Assembly (NCBI GenBank): GCA_014529385.2
Contig: CM043971.1
Coordinates: forward strand, 25,708,769 to 25,772,768
Length of the DNA: 64,000 nt
Source of the DNA: Adiantum capillus-veneris
Taxonomy: Eukaryota; Streptophyta; Polypodiopsida; Polypodiales; Pteridaceae
Direction of reading: 5' to 3'
Made by a program: the position numbers and the translations under genes. Position 1 is the stretch's first letter. Every line of letters starts with the position of its first letter. The notes beneath the pieces were generated by a model that made no database searches, was not told where the DNA came from, and saw nothing but the letters and a program-made list of their open reading frames with translations. This document shows positions 1 to 10,699 of this stretch, in pieces.

Positions 1-463
1 TCTCGTGTCATCATTGTCATTCCTTCGGTGGGCAGTGTGAGTGATTCTGCCACTATTTCTTTGGTTATCACCACTTCAAATTTATTTCCCTCTTGGTCAG
101 AACTCTGGGCAGTTCCATCTTCTTTGATCGTGGATAAAAGCTGTAAGCTTTTTGGAAATCCACACCGCATGGCTCCTGTTCATAGAAATTTCTGAGTCCT
201 AGCCTGTGGTTGGCTTCTTTGGTCTCAGGCTTCACTGCTACATCATACACTTCTTTTGGTAGGAGTTGCAACTCTGCCTGATGTTCCTTCTCACTCTTGA
301 ATCTGTCAGTGAACACTCTGGTGTGATGCTCTTCTAGCTGTTCTTTTGAAAGATAGGCTGCTTTAACGACTTTGACTGAATCTGGATCCAGTTGGTATGC
401 GGGTAGCTCCTGCAACTTTTTTTCCTGGTTGAGTTTCTTCTTGGCTCTCTCTGTTGTGTGCAT
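1..463 (-). pseudogene. Accessory ORF (aORF) of Ty3 unit A, N-terminal part
   Basis: Reads leftward from Met at 463 for 131 codons. A frameshift near position 70 follows, after which an open frame with the motif TLPTEGMTM continues off the left edge. It matches the ORF start at 14717 residue by residue in places (ERAKKKLNQ/EKAKKRMTQ, LPAYQL/FPPYQL, EEHHTRVFTDRFKSE/EEHNTAVFIGRFKSE). The copy at 14717 lies after integrase and upstream of an LTR, so this is a post-integrase accessory ORF, not gag or pol. The domain family is not recognised. It is lysine/glutamate rich with no membrane segment visible in this part. No function is assigned. Confidence 0.6.
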
Positions 464-651
464 GGCTCCTGCTCAATGAAAAGAGTGTCAAATGTAGCAT
501 ATTTAACGGATTTTTCTCTGAAATGTCCTTTAGTCTGAAATGTTGACAATTTTGGTCCAATTTTCTTCAAATCAATTTTTGAACAAGAATAGATGCAAAA
601 AAACATGCAAGGAACAAAATTGTAAAGTCCAAACAGAATTTTGCAGCCAAA

Positions 652-673
652 GTAAATAATCGCGATTATTTAC
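652..673. repeat. 22-bp perfect palindrome, copy 1
   Basis: GTAAATAATCG followed directly by its reverse complement, giving a central TCGCGA. It sits in an extended context AAA...AAC that is shared with the other copies. Confidence 0.85.
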
Positions 674-944
674 AACTGAGTATTTTTTCAAAATTTTTCA
701 AACTTGACATCACAGGCTTGAAATATATACCAAATACATACTCTGAGTGAAATATGGGCTCATTTGGATGCATAGGGTGAAAATGGTACCATATTTTGGC
801 TTTAGGTCTCTGCAACAGTAGATATAATGGAAATTTGAGATTTTAAGCTCCAAATTGGTTCAAACTTGGCTAGTGGGCTTAGCACATCATGTACTTTGGA
901 TGTATGATGGCAAAATATCAAAATTCTTCCATTTTGGCTAGAAA

Positions 945-966
945 GTAAATAATCGCGATTATTAAC
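945..966. repeat. 22-bp palindrome, copy 2 (one mismatch)
   Basis: Same sequence as the copies at 652 and 1234, except that the right end reads ATTAAC instead of TTTAC-type pairing. It lies 293 bp from copy 1 and 289 bp from copy 3. Confidence 0.8.
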
Positions 967-1233
967 ATTTCTACCAAAATCAACATTTTTTTGTACAAAT
1001 TGGTTCTAGGCATTGTATAGACCCTGTCCTATGTATGAGATATGAGGTGATTTGAATCAGGAAATGTGGTCCATAACCCAAAAATTGGCTTGCAAAGTCT
1101 TCTTTGCATTTTCTGGCAATTTTCCAAGTTATAGGTGCTCATTTTGGCTCATACTTGATTTTTTGCATGTAATAGGTGTGTACACATGATAGGTGAGGTG
1201 ATGTTACAATTTCCAAGAGAAAATAGTACAAAG

Positions 1234-1255
1234 GTAAATAATCGCGATTATTTAC
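1234..1255. repeat. 22-bp perfect palindrome, copy 3
   Basis: Identical to the 652 copy. It abuts the end of the integrase-derived frame of unit A, so it marks the right border of the inserted-looking segment. Confidence 0.85.
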
Positions 1256-1269
1256 AACAGTCACAAACT

Positions 1270-2055
1270 TTTTGCAAAACTCTTTCTGTTTGAGTACTCG
1301 AAGCCGAGCTTTCTCTTGGGCTTCATCAATAACCTATTGTCGTTTAATCCTTCTTTGCTTGGTGGCCTGCATTCTTTCCAGCAATTCATTGGTTAGTGGA
1401 AGATTATATTTCTTTAAACGACATCCACTAATCCAATTAGCCATTTGTTCACCATCTAGGGTGGAAAACTTTACTGCTCCACTTGGAGATACATCTTCAA
1501 TGATAAACGGTCCGCTTCCCTTTTCCTTAAACTTGGGAATGTGTTGCTTAAGGGAATAGACTAAAACTAAGTCCCCTTTCTTGAAGATTTTTGTGATTAA
1601 GTGGAAATCAAAAGACTGTTTTTGTTTCTGTTTTTGTGCATAGATGTGAGCTACAACAGTTAGCCTTTGCTTATCTAGCTTTTCCAAATCTTCAAGTCTT
1701 TCTGACAATTCATGTCTAGTCCACTCCAGATTCCTTGCTACCCTTAATGTTGGCAATAGAAATTCTATTGGAAGTATGTCATCAAGACCATAAACCTTGT
1801 TAAAGGGTATAGCATTTAAAGTTGTTTTGAAGGAAACTCAATAAGCCCATAGAGTAGCATGGAGATTGATTTACTAGTTTGTCCTTCCTAAACTAACCAC
1901 TTTAGTTAGCACCGAGCTAAGAATTTTGTTCGTATGCTCAACTTGTATGTTTGCTTGTGGGTGATAGGGAGCTGATTTGTTATGGATGACCATAAACTCA
2001 TAAAAAAAATACTCAATTACTTCATTGAGGAAATGATTGGAAGAGGAAAGTTGTC
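1270..2055 (-). pseudogene. Ty3/gypsy integrase, C-terminal part (unit A)
   Basis: An open frame of 140 codons (1334-1756) carries the typical non-chromovirus integrase end: GDLVLVYSLKQH, then a GPFIIEDVSPSGAV beta-barrel segment and W-x-x-G-x-RLKKY. Upstream, in broken frames, are the end of the catalytic core (YHPQAN, VEHTNKIL, with the glutamate kept in VEH) and the ALWAY motif. The zinc-binding domain and the first two catalytic aspartates are absent, because the frame is joined near 2050 directly to the beginning of reverse transcriptase. The most similar sequence in the window is 16597-17156 in unit B. No chromodomain is present. Confidence 0.8.
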
Positions 2056-2485
2056 TCTAATGGTAGCTGCATTCACTTTTTTTAGATTAACACACACTCG
2101 TAATTTTTCATTCTTCTTGGGTACTACCACAATTGGAGACACCCATTCTGTGTGTTCAATTTTGTAAATAAATTTTGACTTCCTTTATTTTTTCAATCTC
2201 TTCTTTTATCTTCTTGGCAAATGTTTCATTATACATGTATGGCCTTTGTCTACTTGGTTTCGCATCATCTCTCATGGGTATGGTATGTTGCCAGATTTCT
2301 TGATCAACATCCTTGAGATCCTTGTAAGACCTAGCGAAGATATCTCGGTATTCTTTTAGAAATCTTAGCAAGAGCTCTTCTTCTTTCTCTATTAGGTCAT
2401 TTGCAATGTAAGCAGGTCTAGGCTCTTCTCCTGGTTCAGTCAGGTCTATCTTTTTAGCGTTTTCAGGTCCTTCGTAGGATTTGCC
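2056..2485 (-). pseudogene. Reverse transcriptase N-terminus only (unit A)
   Basis: The frame continues from the upstream linker through one in-frame TAG at about 2484 into KEYRDIFARSYKDLKD, then HTIPMRDDAKPSRQRPY, and the fingers motif around AATIRDNFPLPI. It then stops matching RT and jumps to integrase sequence. The catalytic YMDD region and the RNase H, both present in unit B, are missing. Compared with unit B the deletion removes about 2 kb, and similar bases (AATCATTTCCT-like) lie at the junction. The product cannot be active. Confidence 0.8.
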
Positions 2486-3493
2486 CTATTTTTGTAGTTC
2501 CCTAACAGGTTGTTCGACTATGATTTTTTGATATTGGAGAGTATACATTTTGTAATGGGATGGAACACTCATTACATCCTTACCATCCTCTTCCGTGGTT
2601 TCCATTTCGGTCGTATATATTTCCTTTAGAGATTTTTTCAACTCTTGATATTTCTTTTTCTGCTCAACTCGGGTCATGGTTGGCTCTTTTTCCTGTCTCT
2701 TTGGTTTTTCTTGAGTATCCTTCCTCGTTTTTCTATATGTTTTCAACATTTGTGGATTTTCGTTTGAAAGATATCTACCAATGATTTTTTCCTTGACACA
2801 AGCATGTGCATCGATCTGCATCAGGAACTGTGTTCTACTGGAGACCGATGGTATATGTCTGGTTTTTGCATTTCTGGTGTCCCTTTTTTTTCTATACCAT
2901 TTTTTTCTTCTCGATTTTTGGTTTGGAAAGTCAAAAAACTTTTCCTCCCCTCCTTTCAAGAGTAGCTTAGCTCTAACATGTTCTATTTTTGACCCCGAAT
3001 CTTCTGAGATAGCTAAGTGTTCTTTGAACTCATCTATTGCATTGTAGTAGAGGTCTGAAAAGACTTGTTGAGCTTTTATCAAGTCCTTGGGTTCCTCAAT
3101 TTCATCTTCAATGTTCAGAGTTGAAATCATTTGGATGGGAATTATGTCGTAGCCATCCTCATTACAAAATTGGGTAGGCATAGACGTATTCACACACACA
3201 TCCGTTGTCGCTAAAATTTGAGTCCACTAAAATGGCTCAAACAAATACTCTAGAAAGGGTTCAGGTACATAGGCTTCGTCTGTGCAATCCCTTTCTAAGG
3301 TACATTCTTCTCGTCTTAAGCTTCCATTTTTTGAAGCTCCACACATCCAAATAGGAATGTCTTTGTTTAACCAAGAGGGAAGCTTAATTTCAGTCGAAGA
3401 GAATGAATCAAACTCTTGTATGGGTGTTTTCAAGACATCTCTATAAGTGTGATCTTTTAGATTTACCCTTGTTATAGATCCCACTTGCTTCAA
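2486..3493 (-). pseudogene. Protease-RT linker of Ty3 unit A polyprotein
   Basis: Two adjoining open stretches (3227-3493 and 2486-3199) encode a hydrophilic linker without a recognised domain. Landmarks are PSWLNKDIPIWMCGAS, EPFLEYLFEPF, QMISTLNIE and a basic coiled-coil-like stretch MTRVEQKKKYQELKKSLKEI. The same series, in the same order, occurs in unit B (19.68-20.6 kb), so it belongs to the element and is not an insertion. It lies between retropepsin and RT in one polyprotein frame. A stop near 3200 and a TAG near 2484 interrupt it. Confidence 0.7.
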
Positions 3494-3930
3494 GTACAGA
3501 TAATTGTTTCCCCAATCTTGGATAAGATGTACCTATCGCATGAAAGGTCTTCCCAATATGATTTCATAATTGAGTTTTTTCTCAAATTCTACTATGGAAA
3601 AAGTGTGTTGATATTCAATTCCATAGGAATTGAATATCACTTTTTCAAGTAGCCCTAATGGTCTCTCAATGTGTCTGTCAGCCAATTGCAATTTTGTTCG
3701 ACTTTGTGTAATGGCTGGTTGTCCCCAGGATTCCCATACTGCTTTCGTGGCTATGGCTATGCCTGCTCCACTATCCAGTATTACCATGGTTTCAATGTCT
3801 TTATATTTCACTAAAAGGGTGGTGTTTCCTTCTTTCCCTTTGTAATATTCTTGGACTTTGTTCATTGGAACATATCGAATCTCTTTGTTGTACTTTTAAT
3901 TTTTTTTTTTTTTTTTAATAGATTATCCCT
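3494..3930 (-). pseudogene. Retropepsin (aspartic protease) of Ty3 unit A
   Basis: The open segment 3533-3865 contains the active-site motif ILDSGAGIAIAT, a flap region with LQLADRHIERPLG, and the closing motif IILGRPFMR. Together these define a full-length retropepsin fold that would process the Gag-Pol polyprotein as a dimer. The catalytic D-S-G is intact here, and so is the flap region that unit B has lost. A TTAA-flanked repeat is inserted just upstream (3993-5291), cutting the protease from the gag-linker. Confidence 0.85.
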
Positions 3931-3992
3931 GTTATCCCCACCATCTGTAGGGTTTTTTGTAGATCATTCCATAAATATGGTCTTAGTTTTAA

Positions 3993-5291
3993 CACTCAGT
4001 TGGTAAACTAACAGGACATAAAAGTGTCCTTTCAAAACCATAGTAGATCCACTCATTTTGTAAAATCCTTTCATGAGGTTATAGTTCAAGGCCTACTACA
4101 CATGGAAAAAATAAGAAACTTGTAAAATTTCTCATTTTTTGGTCACACCAAGCCTTTAAAGTTGATGGACCAGTACGTTTTCATCAAAACAGTCATTTCT
4201 TATGTTTTGTTGCATAAAAATAAGAGTAGGGATTTTTGTAGGACTTGAGATAAATTCTCTAGTAAACTTCAATGGGTTGGTGATCAGAACATATGATTGC
4301 TTCTCACTCACTATTTTTTGTTTTGCCAAAAGAAATAGGTATTAAAAAGTTGAATCTTTACCAATCTGCAAACCTATCATCAAAGTTTCTATAGCCACAC
4401 TCAATACAAATAATATATGCATGTTTTATTAGTTCCCTTTTGTCCTTTAGATTCATAAGGATGCATGGAGCATGTCAAAAGAATAATACATCTCTTACCA
4501 CGGGGAATCTTGGTGACAAAGATGAATTGCTAAATACAACAAACATGAAAAAACTGGGTTCAACATTATGAGTTGTAGAATCCCATAGAAACTATTCAAT
4601 ATCTAGCCAAATTTGATCCTTATGACTAGATATGGTTACTACCTACAAAATGCATATAGTTGTCACAAGAAACTAGAAATATTGAAAAAGCTATACTTGA
4701 TATACTAGAATGTTTCATTTTCTTCTATAATTGAAAAAATCAACCATCATTGTATACTATGCAAAATAGGGTATTAGGTGCCCCAAAACTCAAGGAACAT
4801 TAGTTTTATGTTACAATATGCGACATAGAAAATCAAAACTGCATTTGGATATCATGAAAGCCACCAAAAAAATCATAGAAGAGCTAAAATTGGCTAAAAA
4901 GCAGGATTTGATAATTTTTGTAATTTGGTCATAACTTACAGCTTTAACATTTATTTATCCCTAGAAGCATCAGAACATGTTCAGGACTACTAAAGATAGT
5001 TCTCTAGCAGTATAGACCTCACAAACATGAATTCTAGAGTGGTGTAGTTGCAAAAAGTTGAAAAAATCCAAAAACAGGACCCGTTTTTTCACACAGTTTA
5101 GGTTGTGAAATGTTGTGCAACGACAAGGTTAAAGATGGAATTGATATTACAAAAAAATGTCAAGTTTTTTCAGCTCATGAGACAACTTTCTAGATAGATA
5201 TAACCTCAAAATCCATTTTGAAACTCTTGACATAATTCAAGGAAAATGGTCACTTAACAGGACATAAAAGTGTCCCATTACCAACCTAGTG
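3993..5291. mobile_element. TTAA-flanked terminal-inverted-repeat element, copy 1 (non-autonomous)
   Basis: Both ends read CACT(C/A)(A/G)GTTGGTAA as an inverted repeat, and both are flanked by TTAA (3989-3992 and 5292-5295). The uninterrupted site is visible in unit B near 20980, where the same polyprotein sequence reads GGTTTTTAACAGTTCTCCC, so insertion duplicated TTAA. Just inside each end is a sub-terminal imperfect palindrome GGACATAAAAGTGTCC. Length is 1299 bp and no coding frame is supported. A second copy is at 33588-34898. The superfamily is unresolved: TTAA suggests piggyBac-like, CACT termini recall CACTA elements. Confidence 0.75.
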
Positions 5292-5295
5292 TTAA

Positions 5296-6277
5296 TAGTT
5301 CTCCCAAGGTAAGAGTACATTGGATGGGTGTAGACATGATTGAATGAATCTTGTCTACTTATAGGGTATGTTCAGCTCTTTTTACTTGAGTGGTCTTACA
5401 CACTATGGATTCATCTTCGTTATGTCCGAGGTAAGAGGGTAATGTTTTCAACGTCAATGGTTTCGACATTCCTGAAGCTTCAGATCCGAAATCCCCATAC
5501 AAGGATTGTACATCCATATTCATATAAGAAGGTAGGTTATGCAACCACACTTCCTCTATAGGAGCTGACTTTAGAGTTAGGCTCCCATCATTGATCTCTC
5601 TAACTTTTTCCCATAAGTGTCCAGGCCAGTCTTCCTCTACGAATGGAATTTTGTCTAAGGCATCTTCGCTGTCCGACACTATAAGTTTTGGTTCTTTTGT
5701 TTCAAGGTGGGGTTCTGCTAACACCTTGGGTTTTTCTTTAGTATCTCTTATCACAAGATCTTCAGGTTTTGCAACACTTTCAAGCTTGGGTTTTTGTTTT
5801 TCCAGCATTTCTTGCATGATTCTTACCAAGCTTTGATAAGCTTCCAGCTTAGCTATTTCCATGTCTTGAGAGGGATAATTTTCCCTTTTTTTTTCCCATA
5901 TTTTGGTCTGCTTTAAGTCCTGCTTAGTAGGTTTCCAAGACTACGTTAATAGGCTCAAAAATTTTATTAACCAAAATGGATCCTCCCGATTTCACGGTTG
6001 TTTCCTTGATTTCACTTCCAGTTCTTTTCCTAAAATAGCTTTTTTGATTACTACTCGATTTCAATCCGTTGTTTTTGTTTTCTCATCTCATATCTTTTGC
6101 TTCTGCTTCTTTTGATCCTTTGAGAGGAAACTTTTGTATTTTTTGAATCATCAGAGGAGTTGTGTTTCTTTTTCTTAGCCTGGGCTCTAGGGATTACCTT
6201 GATTGGAACATTCGGTTCACTCTCAGATGAGCTACTAGGTATTACTTGGACTACGTTTACTATTGTTTTACCCTTGT
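5296..6277 (-). pseudogene. Gag-protease linker of Ty3 unit A
   Basis: The open segment 5359-5862 has motifs LEAYQSLVRIMQEMLEKQKP, EEDWPGHLWEKVREI, SAPIEEVWL and ESIVCKTTQVKR. All are found again in unit B (20.9-21.6 kb). Further upstream a serine/lysine-rich stretch leads into the second zinc knuckle at about 6330. No enzymatic domain is seen. Frameshifts near 5870 and 6160 break it. Confidence 0.65.
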
Positions 6278-7874
6278 CTAAAGGATTTTTAAGACAATCT
6301 TCCAGAAAGTGTCCCCCTTTGGTACAACATTGTATGCAATAGGCTTCAATTGGTTTGAGGCTTTTGTCAGGATCTGGGCATTCATTCTTCCAATGATTAT
6401 CTGCAACACAGTTATGACAGTTTCCTGTCTTGGCTTAATCATGGGTCTTACCATAGGAGGTCTGACACCTTGATTAGCTACATAATACATTGGTGCGAGT
6501 TTTGGTGGAGCATAAGTCACAGGCTCTTTCATTGGTGGCGGGTGTGAATTGTACCAATATCCTTCTACCATTACTGTAGATGGACTAGTCTTCACATAGG
6601 GTGTAACAGGCACTAGTGCTTGTTCATCTATGACTCCTTCGGAGTGCATGTACTTTACAGGCACTGCATTATGTCCTGAGTACGGAGGTTGTTGACCCAA
6701 CACAGGTTGAGGTCTTTTCATACCCATTGGTGGTCTTTGAGCTTGGGCCATATTAGGCTGATATTTGTACATGGGTTTTCCATGTGGCCTCATGGGCAGG
6801 TACTGAACATTCCCATCATACTTTGGTCGGAAGTAGCACTCATTGGTCTCATGGTTGTTCTGTTTACCCTTGATTGCACACCATTTTTTGTGGCCTAATT
6901 GGGTGTCTCTGTTGAGGTATCCCTTGTTATGGTCCCCTCATAGGTGCTTTTTGCATGTCGTTCATCACATCGTTCATTCTTTTGAGCATATCTTCTATGG
7001 ATGAAAGTGATGCTGCAACAACCATTTCCACTTGTGCTGGTTTAGTGGATATTGTTTTCTCACTTTGTTTATCCTTAGGGACATCTTCTTCATTAAAAAT
7101 ACCACAATTGTCTCCTAAGTCGATCGCATTTGACACACAATCTTCTAGGGTTGTATGCTTTTTACTATAGAGTATAGCATGAAGTTCTTTGTTTAGCAGT
7201 CCCTCTAGAAACAAAGATACGAGTCGTTTTTTTGCAGGTATCTCTGGCCCTTGGCATCTGGTAATGTATTGTTTCATTCGAGTTGTACAATCCCTAACAG
7301 ACTCACCATGTTTCTGTTTAAAGCTATAGATTTGAGCTACCATATTATGTTTGATCCCCGTTTTGGAACAAGCAGCTACAAATCCTTGAGCTAATGTGTT
7401 CAAGTCCATGATTGACCTTGGTGGAATATTTTGGAACCATGTCAATTCTTTTCCTTCTAATGTCATTCCAAAACCCTCAAATTGAGTATGGAAATTCAAT
7501 ATACGTTCTTCTCTTAGCACTTGCTTAAAGCTTTCTAAGTGGTCGTATGGATTCCCTGATCCACTATATTTTCTGTCCCATTTCTAAAAATCAACTTGTC
7601 TAACGCGTCTATTTGGTTCAACTCTCGGTCTCCTGGCAGTTGGTCGTGTTCTGAGTCCTTCAAACCAGTCTGTTGGAAATAGTGACTCATGTAGCCCTGG
7701 ACTGGCCTTAGTCTACATGATGAGGTGGTTTCTCGTTTCTTAACATTACTCTCAGATGATCTCAAATGGTGTTCATCGCTTGGAATTGTTTCTGGTCCTT
7801 GGCCCAATATCCAATCCCTTATGGAATATCCTTGGTATTTGGTTTGCATTGCCTCCTCATGCGTCATCATAACA

Positions 7875-7921
<47 letters not shown>

Positions 7922-7966
7922 TATGTACAATACTACTCCACTCTTTTGAAAAATATTTAGGCACAA
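6278..7966 (-). pseudogene. Ty3/gypsy Gag of unit A
   Basis: The capsid-like core lies at 6927-7590 (KYSGSGNPYDHLESF, LTWFQNIPPRSI, ESVRDCTTRMKQYI, LVSLFLEGL), which is the retrotransposon Gag domain forming the particle. A proline-rich segment follows, then zinc knuckles: WC...NNHETNEC near 6850, a canonical CHNCVADNHWKNEC (CX2CX4HX4C) near 6400, and a variant CIQC...GGHFLEDC near 6320. The N-terminal part runs through a (CT)n microsatellite that encodes an Arg/Glu dipeptide run, so the original start is uncertain. At least two frameshifts (near 7590 and 6900) break the frame. Confidence 0.8.
7880..7919. repeat. (CT)n microsatellite
   Basis: About 20 CT units in the N-terminal part of unit A gag. 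It produces Ser/Leu or Arg/Glu dipeptide ORFs that are not genes. Confidence 0.95.
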
Positions 7967-8161
7967 GTCAAAGATTATCTACAATAGCATCATCAACAGC
8001 TCTCCCATAAGCTTGGAGCCTTTCAACGTGTGCATCATCTATATTTACGTGAGAGCATATATTATTTGAGCTAGCGCTACCATTTTTTTTCTGGTGGCTC
8101 ACAGTCCGCCATATGAGGCTCATCAAGAAGCTGCCGATGAAGGCAAGGGACCTGACATGTT

Positions 8162-8188
<27 letters not shown>
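8162..8188. repeat. (GA)n microsatellite at the LTR/leader boundary
   Basis: About 13 GA units directly next to the internal end of LTR L1. It occupies the place where a primer-binding site would be expected, and none can be recognised there. Confidence 0.9.
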
Positions 8189-8192
<4 letters not shown>

Positions 8193-9056
8193 TGGGTTTC
8201 CTAACCTCATTCTTATCTTATTGCAGACATAGAAAGAACCACGAACATAATTGTCAATCCATGGGATGAAGCTGACTCGACTAGTGCATAGAGGCTACAA
8301 GAGGGTGTCAATCTCTTGGAAAACAACAGACAATTTGCATCTAACACAAGCTACACTCAAATGACCGAAGTCATCAAAAGCTAGTCACTAATCAACAAAC
8401 AAAACATAACCGTTAGAGCATCAAACAAAATCTGAATGTTACGAAACTTCTAGGACAGGTATATAAGACCTAAGCACACATGCTTATGGTCTCAAATCTC
8501 ACTTTTGATGGAGTGCAAAAAATACAATTATTAACAGCAGTGAGATTTTGACCTAGTGATTTTTGACCCCAAATGCATCTAAATGCTTAGCAATGAAGCC
8601 CCAATACCCCGCCTATGCTTATTTTGTAATTTTCTAGCTTAAATTTCTACTAATGATGAAGTTAGGTGGGTTGGTGATGCCAAAAGCTATTATTTACCTT
8701 GATATGTTTATGTCAATTCATAGAGATCTTACCTGCGGCTGCAACACAATAGACGATACTACAATGTGACAACTGACAAGGGAGTAGGAAGCATGAGAAG
8801 GAGAGAATAGAGTGCCGTTAGCTCACGCTTTGTATTACTTATCCAAAACTTCATAATAACTTACAAAAATTGGATTTTATACTTTAGCCAAGGTTTCTTT
8901 TGTCAAAAACTAATCATCTAGGAGCTCTAACTAAGGATAAACTAATACAATATGGAAGCTTATAGCTATGGCTCATCGATTACAATGTCAAAAGAATAAG
9001 TGTTTTTGCTATAAAAGCTCTCGAAAAATGTTACATGGGTTAGATCACTACTGACA
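8189..9056 (-). repeat. Long terminal repeat L1 (3' LTR of unit B, 5' LTR of unit A)
   Basis: Aligns along its length by eye with L2 (21669-22583), for example the shared blocks around GCAGACATAG, ATAATTGTCAATCCATGGGA and CATAAACATATCA. It starts TGG/TGTGGGATGGG and ends near CTGACA on the plus strand. A minus-strand TATAAAA box lies at 8875-8881. On one side it is preceded by the polypurine tract and aORF of unit B. On the other it is followed by gag of unit A, so one LTR serves two units. Confidence 0.75.
8875..8881 (-). promoter_or_regulatory. TATA box in LTR L1
   Basis: Minus strand TATAAAA. The equivalent position in L2 also reads TATAAAA. It fits a Pol II promoter for leftward transcription of unit A. 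Confidence 0.45.
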
Positions 9057-9070
9057 TGCTCCCCCTCCTC
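9057..9070 (-). other. Polypurine tract of unit B
   Basis: Minus strand GAGGAGGGGGAGCA immediately before the LTR start. Equivalent tracts occur at 22584-22596 and 63445-63458, each preceded by the conserved text GGGAC/GGGAGGACACAGT-like sequence. It would prime plus-strand DNA synthesis. Confidence 0.75.
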
Positions 9071-10295
9071 AACTGTGTTGTCCCTTGACACGGTTTCATG
9101 GGCTGAAATAGTCTTTGGTTTGACGGCTTGTGAGACGGTCTTTAAGTGCTTATAGAGATTTCTGATATCTGATGCGTCGTTCTTTCTCAGGGACTTGCAG
9201 AAACTCAATAGTGACTTTATTTTTAAGTTCGATGACTGAATAGTAGACAAATCTTGATGTCAGATTTTTTATCATTGTCCCAAAAATCTTTGTACGCCTT
9301 GTGAAGAATCCTATGTAAAAAGCTTCTTTGAATGCCAATATATTTCTTGATGGCACGAACATACATTTGGCGTAGAGGCCGTAGAGGACTTCTTTTGAAG
9401 GTTGTCCACTCAAATCATATCACAAGACTTTGTTACCTTCTAAGAAGGACATCCATGGGGATCTTGCGTGCTCAAGCTCATGGAAAACTTGGATGCATGT
9501 GAGCAGCATTTTGCAATTTTTATATAGCATTGCACATGAGAGGTCATGGAGGATCTTGAAGAAGTTCATGGCATGCCTGTTAGGATTTCCACCATGTATT
9601 CTTCAGTTGTTGGTCCTTACTCTGGAGCTGGAAATTTTGGGTAATTGAGCCAAGTCGACCTTTTCTTCTTTATTTCTTTGTGTGCCAGCCATGTCCTTAT
9701 CCTTGGTACAAGACAGAATGTCAGGTCTTTCTGTATTGCTGTAGGTGCTCTTGTAAATAGAATGAGGTACCTTGAGCTTTTGTTGAGCCAATTAATTCTT
9801 CATTTGGGGTGGAGAGCATCTGACCCCTCTTCTTGCATATCCTTGTAAAGTATTTCTTTGACGTGTAGTAGCTACACCTTTATCAAAGGGTAGGACAACG
9901 CCTGTTGATGCCATTCAGAATTAATTTGGTTGGGACTGAACTGTGTTACATTGACTAAGTGAAGAAATCTCAATTCCCAATCCATTGTTGCTTTCCATTT
10001 AGCATCCACTTCATGGAAAATCTATTCTTTTAAGTGCATCTTCTTCAGCTTTAGAAAGCTAGACCATTGGCACTTGTTCCTCTTCAGTGATTGGTATTTG
10101 GAATTTAGACTCTCCTATCTTACCTTCTGTTGGCTGTGTTTTCATATCGGCAAAGGAGACTGATGGTATGTCTACAATTGGTTGTTCAGAGCTAACTCCA
10201 TGCCCTTCTCTCAATAGCTGGTTAGCTCTCTTTAATTCCTCAATCTCCTTGATACTGTTCTTCTCTTTGTACCCACATTAATTCACTCTTGAACC
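9071..10295 (-). pseudogene. Accessory ORF of unit B, C-terminal part (interrupted by Copia-1)
   Basis: If Copia-1 and one target duplication are removed, the frame from 14717 continues here (RFKSE followed by coiled-coil-like EIEELKRANQLLREG). Later blocks are ADMKTQPTEGKIGES, SIYKSTYSNTERPDIL, LSGQPSKEVLYGLYAKCMF, ILAFKEAFYIGFFTRRTKIFG and IELKNKVTIEFLQVPEKER. The last blocks recur in the copies at 22.6-22.9 kb and 63.5-64 kb. Together the two parts span about 1.4 kb between integrase and 3' LTR. Several stops and frameshifts are present. The family is unknown to me. By position it could be compared with env-like or other additional ORFs of plant Ty3 elements, but no signal peptide or membrane segment is evident. 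Confidence 0.6.
10291..10295. other. Target-site duplication of Copia-1 (left)
   Basis: GAACC, identical to 14553-14557 on the other side of the element. Confidence 0.8.
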
Positions 10296-10432
10296 TATTA
10301 AGATTGAGGACACAAGAGACGAGACAAGAGACACACCATGTACGCTCCCAAAGACTAAGTCATATTGAGGACAAGATACAAATATATAGGTGAGACCAAG
10401 TTGAGTAGAGTGAGCCATATATAGCTCCAACA
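10296..10432 (-). repeat. Copia-1 3' LTR
   Basis: Shares CACCATGTACGCTCCCAAAG, the GAGACCAAGTTGAGTAGAGTG region and the terminal CTCCAACA with the other LTRs of this family. The start is decayed (TATTAAGATTGAG for TGTTGAGATGTAG). It lacks the long (GA)n present in the 5' LTR. Confidence 0.8.
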
Positions 10433-10446
10433 CCCCCACTAAAACA
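10433..10446 (-). other. Copia-1 polypurine tract
   Basis: Minus strand GTTTTAGTGGGGG directly before the LTR start TGTTGGAG. The Copia-2 equivalent is at 23087-23098. Confidence 0.7.
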
Positions 10447-10699
10447 AAGGTCTCTAGCTTTGGATGAAAAAACCCTTGGGGAGTTCAAGGGAAAAACCCA
10501 AGCCCCTATAGAATGTGAAAATATGAACCAGCGATGATGATGTGAAAGTGAATTGTGTATCTATGTAAAAATATACAAGTGACTCAGAGATCACAATGTG
10601 CAAATGTGGAGCATGCATAGTGTATGGTACCTATAGGATTATAATGTCATATGTACAAAGCTATTAGAATAGCAGAGAAGCTAATCTACAAAGAGTGAG

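Larger units (their letters stand above)
602..1269. other. AT-rich non-coding segment with three regularly spaced palindromes
   Basis: This segment lies between the aORF start (463) and the integrase C-terminus of unit A (1270) and replaces sequence that unit B has at the same place. No coding frame is supported. A 22-bp palindrome occurs at both ends and in the middle, about 290 bp apart. The two intervals between palindromes do not look like copies of each other by eye. It may be a small inserted repeat. No clear target duplication was found. Confidence 0.5.

Noticed and set aside
652-1255. Regularly spaced palindromes as a CRISPR-like array
   Set aside because: Only three copies, spacers near 270 bp, and a plant retrotransposon context. 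No cas-like gene is present.
3227-3493. A separate small gene
   Set aside because: The same sequence is part of the continuous protease-RT linker frame in unit B, so it is a polyprotein piece.
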